This document shows, piece after piece, positions 1 to 7,301 of a stretch of 17,894 bases of DNA; within the stretch, counting starts at the first letter, position 1; the number at the start of each line of letters is the position of its first letter. The position numbers were made by a program, and so were the translations under genes. The stretch is from JAHQVK01 sp039819565 (GTDB lineage Bacteria > Myxococcota > Kuafuiibacteriia > Kuafuiibacteriales > Kuafuiibacteriaceae), in assembly GCA_039819565.1 (NCBI GenBank), contig JBCBRU010000117.1, positions 1-17,894 of the forward strand. The letters are read 5' to 3'. Below the pieces are notes generated by a model. The model was not told the origin of the DNA and did not search any database. It saw only the letters and a program-made list of their open reading frames with translations.

Positions 1-323
1 AAAGCGTAGCAGCGACGCCCGTCGTCCCGAACGCCCAGGTCGTCGGTGCGGTAGCGGTAAGCGTCTCGCCGATCGCGCGACCTAACGTTCCGGGAAGTCT
101 CGGCCTCAACGAGGTCCTGGTGTACGCGGCGACCGCTCCTCGCGACGATCCTGATGACTTTGGCACTTTCGACGTTGCCTGCGTTCGGACGCGCTACATC
201 GCTCCGGACTTCAAGCTTCCGGTCGAGGGCCGAGTGACCCTCACGCCGGAGGACTTCGTCGCTCCGGATGCCTTCGACCCCGAGGTCCACTGCCGCGGAC
301 TGGAGAGCGCGGAGACGCCATGA
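1..323 (+). CDS. C-terminal end of a secreted protein paralogous to the next gene (5' end outside window)
   Basis: The frame is open from base 3 to the TGA at 321-323 and runs off the left edge, so only the last 106 residues are visible. They align by eye with the C-terminus of the VWA protein encoded next. Here one reads NEVLVYAATAPRDDPDDFG, there NRILLWLAETPFDDPEALG, followed in both by a Phe-x-Val-x-Cys strand, a Pro-Asp motif and an ending FDPEVHC (here) or FDPNIHC (next gene). The two genes are therefore likely tandem paralogues, and the missing part is predicted to hold a VWA domain and Asp-rich calcium repeats. The stop overlaps the next start as ATGA, implying translational coupling. 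A GTG at 120 is not the start, because similarity to the paralogue begins before it. Function is unknown beyond a probable cell-surface role. Confidence 0.75.
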   Translation, partial: SVAATPVVPNAQVVGAVAVSVSPIARPNVPGSLGLNEVLVYAATAPRDDPDDFGTFDVACVRTRYIAPDFKLPVEGRVTLTPEDFVAPDAFDPEVHCRGLESAETP

Positions 324-2164
324 GGCTGCTGGCGGGCCTGGCCCTCTTGGGCCTCGGAGGTTTTGCCTGCACGGACTTTGGGCTCTTTCGAGCCCCTGGT
401 CCGGATGACGGGCCGGTGGACGACAGCCTCGCCATCGAGGCTCGTTTTTGCACCGAAGATCCGACCACCCTCGACTTTCCGGTCAAGATCCTCTTCGTCG
501 TCGATACCTCGCAGTCGATGGTGCGCACGGACCCTACGGGCCGGCGCCTAGAGGCGGTCCAGGAGGTGGTCGAGGCATTCTTGCCGGACCCGGGAGTGAG
601 CTTCGCGATCATCCAGTTTTCCGGCGCCACCAGCGTTCTCACTCAAGGTCCGGACGGGCAAGACGGGTTTACGCGGGACCGCAACGAGATCGAGTCCGCC
701 ATCGTGCGTCTCGGTATCGCCGAGCAACCGACGGACTACGAAGGGGCACTCGCGAACATTAACCGAGTCCTCACCCGTGACATGACCGAGGCGGATCCGG
801 ACGCGCTGGCCCGTTCGCGATACGTCGTCGTGTTCCTCTCGGACGGCCTCCCCAATCCCGTTCGACCGCCAACCAACACCCGCTCTTCAATCCTTCGACG
901 CGTCCAAGAGATTGCGGATCTTCAGCGTGTGTTTAGGCCTTCTGAGATTCGGCTCCACACGGCTTTGGTGCTGGGGGCGATCCGCGCGGGGTTTCGATGC
1001 ACCGACACCGGGCTGGAGGGAGGCAGCGACCGCTGCGCTCAGTACCCCACGGCCGCGACCTGTGTGGCCGACAACCGCTGCACGTGGATCGGCATTCAGT
1101 CCGAGGCCGAGAGCCTTCTCGAGGTCATGGCTGAAGTCGGCAATGGAACTTTCAGGAGCTTTCCCAACGGCGAGGAGATCAACTTCCTTCGCATCGACTT
1201 CACCTCGATCCGGCGAGTCTTCACTCTGTCCAATCTCACCGCCACCAACCTGAGCGCGCGGCCGCGGCTTGTCTTTCCTGGCGATGACCGCCAGGCCACC
1301 GGAAGGGGCGATCCCGACAGCGACGGGGATGGCCTCTCGGACGCTGAGGAACTCGACATTGGCACCGTGGTGACCGCGACGGACACGGATGAAGACGGCT
1401 TCGGGGATTTTCTCGAGGTGCGGCTGTCGTCCTCCGGCTTCGATCCTCTGGATCCGACCGACGCCGACTGCACAGAGGGCTTAGACCGGGTCGACACGGA
1501 TGGGGATGGGCTCCTCGACTGCGAGGAGCGCTTCGCGGGAACCAATCGGCTTCGCGTCGATACGGACGGCGACCGCTTCCCCGATCTGCTCGAGCTGCAA
1601 GGGGGCACGAACCCGGTGGTCGACGATACGCTTGTGGATCTCGACTTCGACGCGGCTCGCAACGGCGCCGAGCTGAGGGGACATTCAGACCCCAACGACG
1701 AGGACGCCGACATTCGATCGCAGCTCAGCTACCGCTACGAGATCATCGAGCGCGGGCCTTCCGACCTAGCCCCAAACGACCCCCGACAAGCGGACCTGGC
1801 GCAGGGGCGAGCTTGCTACGACGTCCGGGTGGAGAACATCACGCTGGCTCCCACGGTCGACGGCCGCAACCGTATTCTCCTATGGCTCGCCGAGACCCCT
1901 TTCGACGACCCGGAAGCCTTGGGCATTTTTCGAGTCGGCTGCATTGAGCAGGTCTTCTTGCCTCCGGACCTTCGAAACCCTCCGTTCCCTGAGGTCTTTT
2001 TGCCCGAAGAGGAGGAGGTGGGGGGGCAGATCATACCGCGCCTCGTGTCTCCGCGCGTCTTCGACCCCAACATCCACTGCACGACCGGGCGCCCGCCGGA
2101 ACCCATCGACGAGTCCTGTCTAGGTCCTCTCGAGGACCTCCCGGACGAGTGTTTCCAGGAATGA
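320..2164 (+). CDS. VWA-domain surface lipoprotein with thrombospondin type 3-like calcium repeats
   Basis: The 614-residue product starts at an ATG preceded by GGAG (311-314) and overlapping the previous stop. Residues 1-17 form a short signal sequence ending GGFAC, a weak lipobox (Gly at -3), so lipidation at C17 is plausible but not certain. Residues about 55-300 form a VWA domain with an apparently intact MIDAS: DTSQS at 62-66, Thr138 and LSDG at 173-176. A four-cysteine insert (C227, C239, C248, C254 with CTW) sits inside this domain. Residues 331-435 carry Asp-rich repeats such as DPDSDGDGLSD and DTDGDGLLD, typical of thrombospondin type 3 calcium-binding repeats. The C-terminal part, about 465-587, is shared with the upstream partial gene. 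By family, VWA/TSP3 proteins mediate metal-dependent adhesion or surface assembly. The ligand cannot be inferred. Confidence 0.88.
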   Translation: MRLLAGLALLGLGGFACTDFGLFRAPGPDDGPVDDSLAIEARFCTEDPTTLDFPVKILFVVDTSQSMVRTDPTGRRLEAVQEVVEAFLPDPGVSFAIIQFSGATSVLTQGPDGQDGFTRDRNEIESAIVRLGIAEQPTDYEGALANINRVLTRDMTEADPDALARSRYVVVFLSDGLPNPVRPPTNTRSSILRRVQEIADLQRVFRPSEIRLHTALVLGAIRAGFRCTDTGLEGGSDRCAQYPTAATCVADNRCTWIGIQSEAESLLEVMAEVGNGTFRSFPNGEEINFLRIDFTSIRRVFTLSNLTATNLSARPRLVFPGDDRQATGRGDPDSDGDGLSDAEELDIGTVVTATDTDEDGFGDFLEVRLSSSGFDPLDPTDADCTEGLDRVDTDGDGLLDCEERFAGTNRLRVDTDGDRFPDLLELQGGTNPVVDDTLVDLDFDAARNGAELRGHSDPNDEDADIRSQLSYRYEIIERGPSDLAPNDPRQADLAQGRACYDVRVENITLAPTVDGRNRILLWLAETPFDDPEALGIFRVGCIEQVFLPPDLRNPPFPEVFLPEEEEVGGQIIPRLVSPRVFDPNIHCTTGRPPEPIDESCLGPLEDLPDECFQE

Positions 2165-4044
2165 CCATGTTCACGCGATCCCATCTCTCTCTCCTTGCAT
2201 CCTGCGCTTGTTTCGCCTGCGGCGGAGACGACGAAGGCGGCTTTGACGCCGGTCCTCCCGACGCGGCTGCGGTGGTGGATCGTTGCGACGTTGCAACCCC
2301 CTGCACGCTGGTTCCCGGAATGCCGGAGGTGGAGCTCATCGGTTCTGTTGGCGATGAGGACCCATTCACCTTCGATGTGTCCGCGGTGGATCGGATCATC
2401 GAGATCCTGGCGGAGACCGAGGACGACGCAACCACCCCTCTTCAGCTCGAGCTTGCCCTGTTCGGACCGGGCGGCGAAGCCCTGGTCAACCGAAGGTCGG
2501 ACCGGGCGGGTCGAGGACAACAGGTCCGAATCCAGCTGCGCGCACCCTCCGCGGGCACCTACCGGCTCCTCGTGCGTGACGTTGGCGGCGACAGCGTAGA
2601 TCGATTCAAGGGTTACACAGTAAGCCTAGATGTCTTCGATGACATGGACCTCAACGAGCCCAACGACATCGAAGCCGACGCCACCCTCCTGACCCTGGGG
2701 GTTGAGGTTCAAGGGGCTCTGACCACTCAGGGGGATCTCGACGTCTACGTTTTCGACGCGACGGCAGGGGGGCGGCTCGAGATTCTTTTGACGCCGCCGG
2801 CCAACGCCGAGGCTCGGCATCGATACATGCTCTATGGTCCGGGCGGAGACCTCCGCGCGGAATCTGTGCAGCCGGATGGCGACGCGCCGTGGCCTGCGGA
2901 AATTCGAAAAGTAGGGTCCGCCGGAGGCCGCTTTCGTCTCGTCGTGGATGCCGAGGACGGCGGGGGAGACCGGCGGCCGTACCGTCTTCGGGTCCAGGAG
3001 CTCAACGAGCCGGATGCCTTCGAGGGCCTGAACGGCAACGATGTCGCTGGTGATGCAACGGAAATTGCGGTGGGTACGGTCGCGCAGGGCTACGTGGCCA
3101 CCACCGCCGACGTAGACTGGTACGCCGTCCAGATCCCTTCCGCCTCGCCGGCGCAGCCCACGATCCTGGCGGCTCGCGTCCAGATGCCCATAGCTTCGCC
3201 CGTAAACCTTCAGCTGACCCTTTACGAGCCCGACGGGACGACCTTGGTGTGCGAGCGTCGAGATGGAGACGCGTGCCGGGCGCAGCGCTTCGTGCGGACC
3301 AGCACCCTGGGGCCCTCGAGTCTGTCGACGGCCCATCCCGTGATCGCCCCCGGGCGATACCTGGTCGCGATACGTGACTTCCAGGACAACGCGACCGAGA
3401 CCGCCAGCCCTTATCAGCTCACGGTGAGTCTCCCCACGGATACGGACGCCAACGAGACCTATCTCGCAGGGAGTCGGGCCGAGGCCGTCCTCGTTCCGGC
3501 CGCGACGGCCACCACCGGAACCACGATAGAGTACCCCTGGGTGGAAGGCGTGATTGCGTACGTCAACGATGCCGACTGGTATCGCTTCGACGTGCCGGGA
3601 CCCGTGGGGGCCTCTCCGGGTCAAAACGGAGACTGGCTCGTGCAGTTTGAACTCGAGATGCCGGGTCCCACCCCGGTGGAGCTCAATGCCTTCTTCTTCG
3701 GTCCCGAAGGATCCGGTCGTGAGCGCTACCGAGGATTGGGCCAGCGCTGTCGTAACCCTAGTCCTGACGACCGAGACTTCTGCCAGTGGCCAGATGCCGA
3801 CAATGGCCTCTCGGTGAACTTCAGCACCACCCTCGGCTCGATGTCTGGGGACTGCTTCGTGGTCTTTCGGGAAGTCACCGGAGCGGGATCTCATTTTTGG
3901 CGCCTGACTGATCTCGACGGCGATGACTTCGATCCAGGCGCTCGCTACCGCTTCCGAATGAGGCTCACCGCGGGATGCCCGGGGAATAGCGCCTGTGCTG
4001 GCCGATTCCTGCAAAACGGTCAGGATCTATGTGGCCGCCCCTAG
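2161..4044 (+). CDS. Lipoprotein with four PPC-like beta-sandwich modules
   Basis: The chosen ATG at 2161 overlaps the upstream stop as ATGA, giving 627 residues. A second ATG at 2167 lies six bases after AGGA (2157-2160) and is an equally good start. A short hydrophobic N-terminus is followed by several cysteines: LASC fits the lipobox best, but FACGGDDEGG is the more typical myxobacterial mature end. The rest looks like four repeats resembling bacterial pre-peptidase C-terminal (PPC) domains. Each has a signature strand: DEDPFTFDV (65-73), GDLDVYVFD (191-199), ADVDWYAVQI (316-325) and NDADWYRFDV (469-478). The units are joined by Asn-Glu-Pro linkers. No peptidase domain is present. PPC modules usually act as secreted folding or binding modules, so a structural or adhesive surface role is inferred. 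Confidence 0.85.
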   Translation: MTMFTRSHLSLLASCACFACGGDDEGGFDAGPPDAAAVVDRCDVATPCTLVPGMPEVELIGSVGDEDPFTFDVSAVDRIIEILAETEDDATTPLQLELALFGPGGEALVNRRSDRAGRGQQVRIQLRAPSAGTYRLLVRDVGGDSVDRFKGYTVSLDVFDDMDLNEPNDIEADATLLTLGVEVQGALTTQGDLDVYVFDATAGGRLEILLTPPANAEARHRYMLYGPGGDLRAESVQPDGDAPWPAEIRKVGSAGGRFRLVVDAEDGGGDRRPYRLRVQELNEPDAFEGLNGNDVAGDATEIAVGTVAQGYVATTADVDWYAVQIPSASPAQPTILAARVQMPIASPVNLQLTLYEPDGTTLVCERRDGDACRAQRFVRTSTLGPSSLSTAHPVIAPGRYLVAIRDFQDNATETASPYQLTVSLPTDTDANETYLAGSRAEAVLVPAATATTGTTIEYPWVEGVIAYVNDADWYRFDVPGPVGASPGQNGDWLVQFELEMPGPTPVELNAFFFGPEGSGRERYRGLGQRCRNPSPDDRDFCQWPDADNGLSVNFSTTLGSMSGDCFVVFREVTGAGSHFWRLTDLDGDDFDPGARYRFRMRLTAGCPGNSACAGRFLQNGQDLCGRP

Positions 4045-4082
4045 CTTCAGCGCCCGGACCGACACACGGAGAAAACAAACGT

Positions 4083-4622
4083 ATGGGAAGAACGACGCCT
4101 GCTCTCGCGGCCCTCGTGGGGCCGCTCCTTCTGACCTCCGCGGCTTGCGGCGATGCCGATACTGAGTTCGAGCAGCCGCAAATTGTCCCCCAGAGCAACG
4201 TGCTCTGCCTGTCTTACGACGAGGTGCCGGCTCAAGAGAGAAGTACCCACTTCGTCCAGTTGACCAATCTCGGACGCGACGCGCTCGAGATCGAAGGCGT
4301 CGAGGTTCTGGACGACGGTCGAAGCGCTTTCGCGGTGGACGAGATGCGCACCGAGGAACTTGAGAACTGCCCATTCCCCTGCCGAGTTCGCACCGATCAG
4401 GACGTGTTCCTTCGCTTTTTCTACACGCCCCCTTCTCCAGGGTGGGATCACGCGACGCTCCGGGTGACCTCGAACGCGCAGAACTATCCAAATCTGCGGC
4501 TCTTCGTTCTCGGCAAGTCTCGGCCCGTCAGCCTGCCGGTCTCCGAGCCCTACGACGCCGGTCCCAAGCCGGAGGCTGCCCGGGCCGACGACGGGACGGA
4601 GGCATGTCCAGACCCGACCTGA
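4083..4622 (+). CDS. Small lipoprotein with a choice-of-anchor-D / ASH-like Ig domain
   Basis: The 179-residue protein starts at the ATG at 4083, which follows GGAG at 4068-4071. The frame is open back to 4029, but that extension overlaps the previous gene and would bury the signal sequence. Residues 1-21 are hydrophobic and end LTSAAC, placing the lipidated cysteine at position 22, followed by Gly-Asp. Residues about 40-145 have the strand pattern of bacterial ASH or choice-of-anchor-D Ig-like domains: THFVQLTNLGRDALEIEGVE, then FFYTPPSPGWDHATLRVTSN and a closing LRLFVLG. The acidic C-terminus is unlikely to fold. It lies 38 bases after the PPC-like gene and is probably the last gene of that operon, converging on the PEGA gene. 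Such domains are protein-binding modules. The partner is unknown. Confidence 0.82.
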   Translation: MGRTTPALAALVGPLLLTSAACGDADTEFEQPQIVPQSNVLCLSYDEVPAQERSTHFVQLTNLGRDALEIEGVEVLDDGRSAFAVDEMRTEELENCPFPCRVRTDQDVFLRFFYTPPSPGWDHATLRVTSNAQNYPNLRLFVLGKSRPVSLPVSEPYDAGPKPEAARADDGTEACPDPT

Positions 4623-4649
4623 GCGCCCCGAGCCAGGCTGCGTTTTCCG

Positions 4650-5765
4650 TCAGTACTCCAGGCGAAGATGCACCCCGCGCGGGCCTATGCCCACGGCCGT
4701 AAGGGCGCGGTAGCGGTCGGGGTCGTCTCCGGTCAGGAACAGGACCGCAGAGCCGAGTGCAGCCGCGCCTCCGAGGACGGTGGCTCCGAGGGCAAGAGTG
4801 TCGAGCGTTTCGATGTCGTCGACTTCGTCAAGGACTTGATTCTGAAAGCCCAGGTTGGTGGGGCAGAGCTCGCCGGGTCGAGCCCCAAGCCCGGCGCAGG
4901 CCTCGGCGTCCGCGGACAGCCATCCACGGCGCTCCAAGTCGTCGAAGCGAGCATCAGCCACGAGAGCGAGGACGAGGCCGGTCCCGATCAGGGCCACGCC
5001 TGCCCCCGCGGTAAGCCAAGCGGCCGTCCGAACGTTGCGTGCTGACTGCTCGTAGCTGGCGACGAAAGCCTGGCTCGGCACGAGGGCGACCGGGGCCACC
5101 GTGGCCTGGCCGGGCTCGAGATCGACGGTTCGGGCCCATGAGAGAAAGCCCTGCTTTTGAACCACGACCTCGTGGGGCCCCATGGCCAACTCCAATCGTC
5201 CGGGCAAAGGCGTGATGCCCGAGAGACGTCCGTCGATGGTGACTTCTGCGCCCGGCTCGCGACTCTCGATAACGAGATACCCGGTACGGTCGGTAAGCAG
5301 GGGCTGGACCAACCTTCGCGTGGCTCTCGCGGTTTCCTCGAGCAAGGCCCCTGCGCCCGACACCTGTGCACGGGCCCGGTTGACCGCTTCCGCGCGACCA
5401 ATATCCAGAAGGACGAGGCTGAGGCTGTAGGGGTCTCCGAGGCGCGAGACTTCGCCGTAGACGAGGTACTCAACCCCCAGGGCGCCACCGATCTCGGCCA
5501 GACACGCGGCGTCGGCCTCTCCCGTGCACTGCTGCCGCGTCTGCTCGAGCTGCAGCATGCGCTTGATGTCTTCTCGGGTGATGACCCGGAACACGCGAAG
5601 GCTGTTCAGAGCGTTGGCGACCTCGGTCGCCAGAGCGGCGGCGGCCGCGGGCTGAACCCCGCGGGGCGTGAGGTCCATCACCGCGATAGGCACACGCCGA
5701 TCGGCTCGGGCGGAGCCAGGCGCGAACACCGTCGCAAGGCCCAACGCCATCGCGATCGTACGCAC
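4650..5765 (-). CDS. TolB-N-like / PEGA domain envelope protein with two transmembrane helices
   Basis: The 371-residue product starts at a GTG (5763-5765). An in-frame ATG at 5750 would remove the only basic residue of the signal peptide, whose cleavage is predicted after ARA at 19-21. Residues about 25-150 (RRVPIAVMDLTPRG, then ITREDIKRML and GVEYLVYGEVSRL) resemble the TolB N-terminal/CsgG-like alpha-beta fold seen in many Myxococcota proteins. Residues 161-225 form a PEGA domain, with PGAEVTIDGRLSGITPLPG as its hallmark. Two hydrophobic helices lie at about 248-270 and 323-346, separated by a loop with two cysteines. It is downstream of the cysteine-rich gene, 72 bases away, and likely co-transcribed. 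PEGA domains are beta-sandwich surface modules. The exact role is unknown. No clear Shine-Dalgarno precedes the GTG, and a strong hairpin ends 14 bases upstream. Confidence 0.87.
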   Translation of the reverse strand: MRTIAMALGLATVFAPGSARADRRVPIAVMDLTPRGVQPAAAAALATEVANALNSLRVFRVITREDIKRMLQLEQTRQQCTGEADAACLAEIGGALGVEYLVYGEVSRLGDPYSLSLVLLDIGRAEAVNRARAQVSGAGALLEETARATRRLVQPLLTDRTGYLVIESREPGAEVTIDGRLSGITPLPGRLELAMGPHEVVVQKQGFLSWARTVDLEPGQATVAPVALVPSQAFVASYEQSARNVRTAAWLTAGAGVALIGTGLVLALVADARFDDLERRGWLSADAEACAGLGARPGELCPTNLGFQNQVLDEVDDIETLDTLALGATVLGGAAALGSAVLFLTGDDPDRYRALTAVGIGPRGVHLRLEY

Positions 5766-5779
5766 CTCGCGAAGCTAGC

Positions 5780-5812
5780 ACGCCCGGACGAGGTGGGACC
5801 TACGTCGGGCGT
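5780..5812 (-). repeat. Strong imperfect hairpin in the leader of the PEGA gene
   Basis: On the plus strand the arms are ACGCCCGGACGAGGT (5780-5794) and ACCTACGTCGGGCGT (5798-5812), separated by a GGG loop. Fourteen base pairs form, with G5787 and A5802 each unpaired. In the minus-strand transcript the hairpin ends 14 bases before the GTG start. There is no U-tract on either side, so it is not a standard intrinsic terminator. It may modulate translation, processing or differential expression of the two genes. Confidence 0.7.
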
Positions 5813-5825
5813 ACGGCGCTAGAGC

Positions 5826-5837
5826 CGGTTCGAACCG
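5826..5837. repeat. Perfect 12-base palindrome CGGTTCGAACCG
   Basis: The sequence CGGTTCGAACCG is a perfect inverted repeat lying directly against the stop codon of the cysteine-rich gene (TGA, 5838-5840 on the minus strand). It precedes the 5780-5812 hairpin in the minus transcript. It could be an operator for a dimeric regulator or a short stem, but with no copy elsewhere in the window its function is undetermined. Confidence 0.5.
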
Positions 5838-7163
5838 TCAGTTTCCCGAACCAATGACCCGCGCGCGGATAGCTGAAAACTCGATGGCGAGCGAGTAGCC
5901 GTCGTCGATCTGAGGGGTGGCCGCACAGCTCGCGGGGTTGCTTTGATCGGCCGGCGGCACCTCGGTTCCGCGGCAGTTCGACGAGGCGAAATCGCACTGA
6001 ACACCGAGTCCGCGCCCGTCACAGCATCGGTCGATGGTGGAGTCGCCGTTGATGTCATATAGACACTCGGCCCCGTCCAAATCGAGATCGATGTCGGGCT
6101 GAGGGCCCAGAAGTGAGACGACGAGGTCCAGCAAAGTACTGTCGCTGAACTGGCCCGGACAGCGGGGGTCATTCTGCGACTTGCAGTACGGGTTTTGGGT
6201 GTTGAAGAGGGTCGTCGCGGGGAGCGCCCCGCCGATCAGCCCCTTCTCCAAGGTGCCGAGGTCGCGACCGATGCGTCCACTCAGGAGCACATTTTCCAAA
6301 CGGACGACCGGGTGTGGCTCCTGACCTACGGTGAGCGTGAACTGGATGGGGACGGGGGCGAGCGAACGGAAGCGGCCACGGTCGAGCTCGGCCGGAGCCC
6401 GGGCTCTGGCCTGGGCGGGAGGACTCACGAGGCTCTCGGCGTTGATTCGGAACTCGCAGCACGTGTCGTGACCGGGCGGCACGGTGAAGTTGTTGGCTGC
6501 GAAGAACGGCTCATCGGCGTCCTCTGCGCCATAGATTTTGACCGTGAAAGACTCGTCGTAGCCCGTATAGGGGTCATCATCGAGACCGGCGAACTCGATA
6601 AGAAGGAGCGACTCACCCCCTAGGAGACCTTGGCGAATCTGGTCATTGGCGAGGTCACCGATCGGCCAAAGGACGTTGTCCACGCACCCGTCGTCTGTGC
6701 ATTGCCCGTCGATATCGAAGCCGCGGTCGCGATCGGCCAGAGCGATCTGTTCGACGATGTAGGCGTAGCCGGCCCCTGGGGGATCGTCCCAGCCTTCGAT
6801 GCTTCTCGGTCCACCGCCTCGCGGTGCTTCGGTGACAAGACCCTCTCCGAACGGAATGTCCGAAGCTCCTCGGCACCGTCCGCTGCCTGAACAGTACAGT
6901 CCAAGAGGTTTGCAGGCGGTGGGATTCTCACGGCACTCCGGTGGATTCCGGCAGTCTTCGTCCGTAAAACAGTCGCGTTGGCAGCGCCCTGTGACCTGAT
7001 CGCAGTAGCCCGCCCCGATACAATCGAAGTCGCCTTGACAAGCTGTCTGGCATCCGGGGCCCGCCCACATCCCCGCGAGAATCGCGAAGCAGGAGGCTGC
7101 GAAGGCGCTCGCCGCCGGAAGGAGAATGCGTCCAGCCTTCTCGGCAACAGAGTCCTCGGCCAT
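5838..7163 (-). CDS. Cysteine-rich membrane-anchored or lipid-anchored envelope protein
   Basis: The ATG at 7163 gives 441 residues and puts a signal/anchor helix at about 12-34. The frame stays open for 189 more codons upstream, but that part lies antisense to the divergent gene and reads as a shadow. Residues 38-97 contain eleven cysteines in a repeated pattern (CQGDFDCIGAGYCDQVTGRC and DCFTDEDC), like the Dickkopf-type cysteine-rich regions common in myxobacterial secreted proteins. GPGC at 35-38 could be lipidated. Residues 110-330 form a presumably beta-rich body without recognised motifs. Residues 357-386 hold an Asp-rich calcium-loop-like stretch (DIDLDLDGAEC, DINGDSTIDRCC). It is the first gene of a two-gene operon with the PEGA protein, behind a sigma-E-like promoter. 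Function is unknown. Disulphide formation implies an oxidising, extracytoplasmic location. Confidence 0.83.
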   Translation of the reverse strand: MAEDSVAEKAGRILLPAASAFAASCFAILAGMWAGPGCQTACQGDFDCIGAGYCDQVTGRCQRDCFTDEDCRNPPECRENPTACKPLGLYCSGSGRCRGASDIPFGEGLVTEAPRGGGPRSIEGWDDPPGAGYAYIVEQIALADRDRGFDIDGQCTDDGCVDNVLWPIGDLANDQIRQGLLGGESLLLIEFAGLDDDPYTGYDESFTVKIYGAEDADEPFFAANNFTVPPGHDTCCEFRINAESLVSPPAQARARAPAELDRGRFRSLAPVPIQFTLTVGQEPHPVVRLENVLLSGRIGRDLGTLEKGLIGGALPATTLFNTQNPYCKSQNDPRCPGQFSDSTLLDLVVSLLGPQPDIDLDLDGAECLYDINGDSTIDRCCDGRGLGVQCDFASSNCRGTEVPPADQSNPASCAATPQIDDGYSLAIEFSAIRARVIGSGN

Positions 7164-7266
7164 ACCCCGCGAGACCCTAGCAGCGACGACCACGGTCCGC
7201 CATGGCGTACCGCGATTCCGTGATTGAAAGCGCGGAGCGGGATTCACGCCCGCGCCTGACTCCCGG

Positions 7267-7295
7267 TTGTGAGAGCGCAGGTCGCCGAGTAAGTT
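7267..7295 (+). promoter_or_regulatory. Weak housekeeping-like promoter candidate for the eight-gene operon
   Basis: TTGTGA (7267-7272), 17 bases, then TAAGTT (7290-7295) is the best sigma-70-like match reading toward the GTG at 7302, with 4/6 and 3/6 agreement. Initiation would fall about seven bases after the -10, at or next to the GTG, implying a leaderless message. That fits the lack of a Shine-Dalgarno there. It occupies the same bases as the opposite-facing sigma-E-like site. The match is poor and may be chance. Confidence 0.2.
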
Positions 7296-7297
7296 CC
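7270..7297 (-). promoter_or_regulatory. Sigma-E/ECF-type promoter for the cysteine-rich/PEGA operon
   Basis: Read on the minus strand the site is GGAACTT (7297-7291), 16 bases, then TCTCA (7274-7270). This matches the RpoE-type consensus GGAACTT-N16-TCTRA at all but one base. Transcription would start near 7262-7264, about 100 bases before the ATG at 7163. It lies in the only divergent intergenic region of the window, where a promoter is expected, and an ECF sigma factor is encoded at 15501-16097. That this sigma factor uses the site is inference. Confidence 0.55.
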
Positions 7298-7301
7298 GAC
7301 C

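Noticed and set aside
1145..1151. GGAACTT motif resembling a sigma-E -35
   Set aside because: It lies inside the VWA gene and has no matching -10 at 15-17 bases. The same applies to GGAACTT at 4355-4361.
2626..4014. A 462-codon open frame on the minus strand opposite the PPC-like gene
   Set aside because: It lacks a signal or recognisable domain and mirrors a well-supported gene. GC3 bias keeps the antisense frame open.
4623..4649. Possible bidirectional terminator between convergent genes
   Set aside because: AGCCAGGCT is too short to form a usable stem and loop, and only four T residues follow. No terminator can be supported.
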